Source of the DNA: Bacteroidales bacterium
GTDB lineage: Bacteria; Bacteroidota; Bacteroidia; Bacteroidales; Lentimicrobiaceae
Length of the DNA stretch: 8,451 nt
Assembly: GCA_016705005.1 (NCBI GenBank)
Contig: JADIZB010000006.1
Span: 1-8,451, forward strand
Direction of reading: 5' to 3'
This document shows positions 5,769 to 8,451 of the stretch, piece after piece; positions within the stretch are counted from its first letter, which is position 1; each line of letters begins with the position of its first letter. Under the pieces are notes generated by a model. The model did not search any database. It worked only from the letters and a program-made list of their open reading frames with translations, and was not told where the DNA came from. Made by a program: the position numbers and the translations under genes.

Positions 5769-7269
5769 ATGCGTATACATATGGCAGGTACCATTTTCCA
5801 TAAATATCTGATATATAATATATTATTTCTCTTAATTGGCTCCCTTTCAATTGAGAATGCCTGTGCCCGGGAGCTTAAAATAACCTTTCACATCCGGGGT
5901 GTTGCCGGAACCAACGTGAGCCTTATCCCATTGTCGGGGCCAAAACTGCTGAAAAGTATTGCTGATGTCAAGTCGGTAAAAAGCGGTCAAACCGCCTTTC
6001 TGACAGTGCCTGATGAATACCTGCCTGGTGAGTTTATTCTCAGGTTCGATTACAGGCAAAAACCGGAAAGTACCCCCTACCCTTCCGAAAAGCATATCCT
6101 TATCGGAAGCCAGTCGCTGGAACTATGGGTTCATCCCATGTTTGCCAACAATTCCGACAGTACCTGGTTTCAACAGGATGAAAGAGAACAATGCATTTGC
6201 GCTCTTTACCAGTGAAAATGGCCGTCAAAAGGAAAAGATCAGCCTGCTGCAGCAGTTCCTTATGGCATACGATGACACAGGTTCCGATTTTTACCGGGAA
6301 GGAATCAGGGAATATGAAAAACGGCGTGTCGGTTACAATAAATGGCTTGATGGCAGGGCAAAAGATGACAAAGCTCTTTTTGCCTCCAGCCTTTACAGAT
6401 TCAGTTACCTTCCCGATATTGCCTGGACCGGCAGTGAAAAGGAGCGCCTGCTCAGTCTGATCGGTCATTATTTTGATGGCATCGATTTCAACGATCCGGT
6501 CATCACCAGAACCTCACAACTGAACGAATGGATGAACGGTTATGTGAACCTGCATGGTCAGATGGCAACTTCTGTGGCCTTGCGCGATTCGCTTCTTCCG
6601 GCTGCTGCTAAAAAAGCCATCGAAACGGCAAAAACAGGTCATCCACAGGTATATGGATGGATGGTTGACTATTTTTACCGGGGGTTCGAAAGCAACGATC
6701 TGCCTCAGGGGATGAAGGTACTTGAGCCTTATCTGAACGACCCGGCCTGTCCTACCACAAAAAGAATGGAAATAGAACGCAGGCTGAAAGGCATGGAAAC
6801 GCTCCTGCCCGGGGTGGTGGCTCCGGATTTTGTATTGAACAACAGCGACAACATTCCTGTCCGGCTTTCGGAATTCACGAAAGGATCAGGCTACATACTC
6901 CTGCTTTTCTGGTCGGCCGACTGCAGCCATTGTGCCGAAACAGTCAAAACGCTTTATCCTGGTCACTTAAACCTGAGATCAGCAGAAAACTTGAGTAATC
7001 GCCATCAGCCTCGATGAAACCGATGCTGAAATTACCGCATGGAACAGCAGAATAACCGGGCGAAAGGGTTGGACGCATCTGAGGGCAAAGGAAGGCATCA
7101 ACAGTAAAGTGGCGAACTACTATTTCATTCTTGCCACCCCCGTGATGATTCTGATCGACCGGAAAACGGGGAAGATTGTTGAAATGCCGGGATCAACTGC
7201 AGAGTTGACGAACTTCTCTGGATTGTGAAACCTTTTCCGGGGTACCAACGATTTAAAACGCAGTTATGA
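5769..7269 (+). CDS. Periplasmic thioredoxin-fold protein (DUF4369/DUF5106-like, TlpA-type), multiply frameshifted
   Basis: This looks like a secreted thiol-disulfide protein of about 500 residues. The signal peptide is MRIHMAGTIFHKYLIYNILF onward, cleaved near ENACA; there is no lipobox. Next comes a DUF4369-like beta domain (about 33-120), a DUF5106-like helical segment (about 140-275), then a thioredoxin domain beginning GVVAPDFVLNN. Its redox motif is D-C-S-H-C within LLFWSADCSHCAE, and the cis-proline region is ATPVMILIDRKTGKIV. Four frame changes are needed: near 6175-6190 (one base extra or two missing), 6958, 6995 and 7185-7204 (one base missing each). With them the protein ends WIVKPFPGYQRFKTQL, stop 7267-7269. 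That stop overlaps the next start as ATGA, so the two are translationally coupled. A second ATG at 5781 is equally possible. Disulfide reductase activity is inferred from the fold and CxxC; the substrate is unknown. Confidence 0.8.
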
Positions 7270-7959
7270 AACCGGTAATCAGAGTCATAGCATACCTGAC
7301 GATTTTCAGCATCGCCATGGGCTTTATGGAATCAGCCGTGGTGGTTTATCTCAGGGCTTTGTACTACCCCGATGGCTTTGTTTTTCCACTGGTACCGCCT
7401 TGAAAGTAAGATACTGGTCACTGGGTAGCTTCGTGAACTGGCCACACTCATCATGCTGCTTGTGGCCGGCATCATCGCCGGGAGAAACTCCGCACAGCGG
7501 TTTGTTTTCTTCCTCTTCTGCTTCGCCATCTGGGATATCTTTTATTATGTGTTTCTCTACCTGCTGATCGGCTGGCCGGCAAGTCTTCTTGACTGGGACA
7601 TTCTGTTCCTGCTGCCGGTTCCGTGGATTGGACCGGTGCTCGCCCCCTGCCTGCTGTCGCTGATGATGATTATGCTGATAATTTTGGTTGTCTGGCTTAG
7701 GAGAATCAGCGAAGGGTAAAGTTTGGCCTAGTTGACATATTTCTACTTGCATCAGAAGTCTCATCCCGTGATCGGATCATTACAAAGGATTATTTCATGA
7801 GTGATTGTAGCCGGAGATGCTGTAACCTTCCAGTTCAGGAATGATGGATACCTCCGGAATTTCATCCCGGAATCTTTCAGCTGGCTGCTTTTCGGTGTTG
7901 GTGTGTTGCTGCTGCTCGCCGACTTTGTCTGGATATTTCTCAGGAGCATTAAAGGTTAA
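7266..7959 (+). CDS. Polytopic membrane protein of unknown function, multiply frameshifted
   Basis: The frame starts at ATG 7266, inside the stop of the thioredoxin-fold gene. It reads MKPVIRVIAYLTIFSIAMGF, MESAVVVYLRALYYPDGF, then in a second frame RELATLIMLLVAGIIAG, WDIFYYVFLYLLIGWPASLL, DWDILFLLPVPWIGPVLAP and a further hydrophobic helix. After another shift come GLVDIFLLAS and finally FSWLLFGVGVLLLLADFVWIF, stop 7957-7959. Five or six membrane spans are likely. I recall the E-S-A, WDIFYYV and PW-x-GPVLAP marks from an unnamed conserved membrane family, so both halves belong together. Frame breaks lie near 7395-7400, 7717 (one G missing from GGG restores EGVKFGLVD) and 7735-7804, and there is an in-frame TAG at 7426-7428. 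Corrected length is about 230 residues. Coupling to a periplasmic thiol protein suggests shared work, but no function can be named. Confidence 0.7.
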
Positions 7960-7965
7960 TCCATC

Positions 7966-8451
7966 ATGACGTTTCCCATATTCCCGATTCCGAAACTTCT
8001 CCCGGGCCGGAAGATGTTCCGGTTGTTTCCGGGAAAACCATATGACCTTAACCATCGGGCTATGGGTTGGATGGTTCAATGTAAAAGTGTGTTTCAAATT
8101 TTCTGTTGATCTTATCCGCCTTCTCACCATCAGGCTCAATGTGCACCTGTACCGCGCACCTGCTGAAAATTCCTGCAGATCAGTTCTTCGACCCGGTGTG
8201 GCTTATGATGTACTTTGGTAATGGACAATGAAGGGTCGACTTAAATGGATACATCCACAAAGTGCCCGGTACCTGAAGTTATGACCCTCAGAAAGAGACG
8301 GGGACGAATTTTGCTGCTGTAATTTTCCGGAATGCAGCCAATCTGCCTGTACATACCCGATGGTGCTGGCAGACATACCGGAAATCGTCTGAAACCGAGT
8401 AACCAACGGCCGGACAGCTTATCGGGCCATTAATACGGTGCATCCGACAAA
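7966..8451 (+). CDS. Unidentified coding stretch, degraded reading frames, open at window end
   Basis: Protein-like text continues on the plus strand after the membrane gene, but no single frame is intact. The first 150 bases can be read as MTFPIFPIPKLLPG (ATG 7966), or in another frame as IPDSETSPGPEDVPVVSGK. From 8139 to 8402 one frame carries KIPADQFFDPVWLMMYFGNG, VDLNGYIHKVPG and SYDPQKETGTNFAAVIFRN, interrupted by TGA at 8229-8231 and 8274-8276. Later VTNGRTAYRAINTVHPT appears in another frame at the very end. If the ATG at 7966 is real, it follows the membrane gene by 6 bp and would be in the same operon. I do not recognise the family. The strand call rests on how protein-like these segments look and on the operon direction; the minus-strand frames here look like shadows. 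Confidence 0.4.

Noticed and set aside
7351..7764. 137-codon minus-strand frame opposite the membrane protein
   Set aside because: Gln/His/Asp-rich text without motifs, antisense to strongly hydrophobic plus-strand helices. It is the reverse complement of membrane-helix codons.
7795..8139. 114-codon minus-strand frame over the end of the membrane gene and beyond
   Set aside because: It overlaps the plus-strand segment ending FSWLLFGVGVLLLLADFVWIF, which is clearly protein-like. The minus frame is rich in Arg, His and Pro with no recognisable motif, as expected of a shadow.
8228..8284. Short ATG frame (MKGRLKWIHPQSARYLKL) overlapping a TGA as ATGA
   Set aside because: It looks like a coupled start, but the continuous frame through the TGA gives more protein-like text on both sides, so the TGA is probably an altered Trp codon rather than a gene boundary.
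1..8451. Alternative genetic code with TGA as tryptophan
   Set aside because: TGA ends the dockerin-like gene exactly at its usual C terminus and also ends the kinase and thioredoxin-fold genes, and TGG is used for Trp throughout. The in-frame TGA codons occur only in the error-dense end.

Overview
The window looks like a Bacteroidetes (Bacteroidota) genome fragment, probably Bacteroidales-like. Four things point that way: a type IX secretion (T9SS) C-terminal sorting domain, a C-terminal dockerin-like EF-hand pair in the form common in this phylum, a DUF4369/DUF5106-style thioredoxin-fold protein, and TAnnTTTG promoter boxes with almost no Shine-Dalgarno sites. Stop-codon use is standard.

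Layout. 1-947 (+) is the 3' part of a large extracellular protein ending in two calcium-loop repeats. A strong hairpin separates it from a convergent two-component operon on the minus strand: an OmpR/PhoB-type response regulator (3044-2355) followed 3 bp later by a sensor histidine kinase (2351-995). Upstream of the regulator are two 10-bp direct repeats exactly 11 bp apart, a likely site for the regulator itself. A 32-codon single-span membrane peptide ORF (3345-3443, +) and a T9SS-exported protein (3543-4292, +) follow. A tRNA-Val(CAC) lies on the minus strand (4466-4392), with its promoter next to an array of 7-bp repeats. The 4467-4881 spacer is built almost entirely of repeats. A rightward cluster then runs to the window end: an SRAP/HMCES-type DNA-protein crosslink protein (4882-5660), a periplasmic thioredoxin-fold protein (5769-7269), a polytopic membrane protein overlapping it by ATGA (7266-7959), and an unidentified coding stretch open at the window end (7966-8451).

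Sequence quality dominates interpretation. Many genes can only be read by changing frame, and most jumps are those expected from one missing base, several in short homopolymers. They concentrate at the two ends (1-280 and 6950-8451), while 2355-4292 is clean. This fits a low-coverage contig better than biological decay. Three in-frame stops near the right end sit where tryptophan would fit. Gene spans below are therefore frame-corrected.

I see no convincing new multi-gene system. The most interesting items are the regulator's 11-bp repeats beside a micro-membrane-protein gene, the heptamer array against the tRNA promoter, the SRAP protein lacking its active-site histidine, and the thioredoxin/membrane-protein pair.
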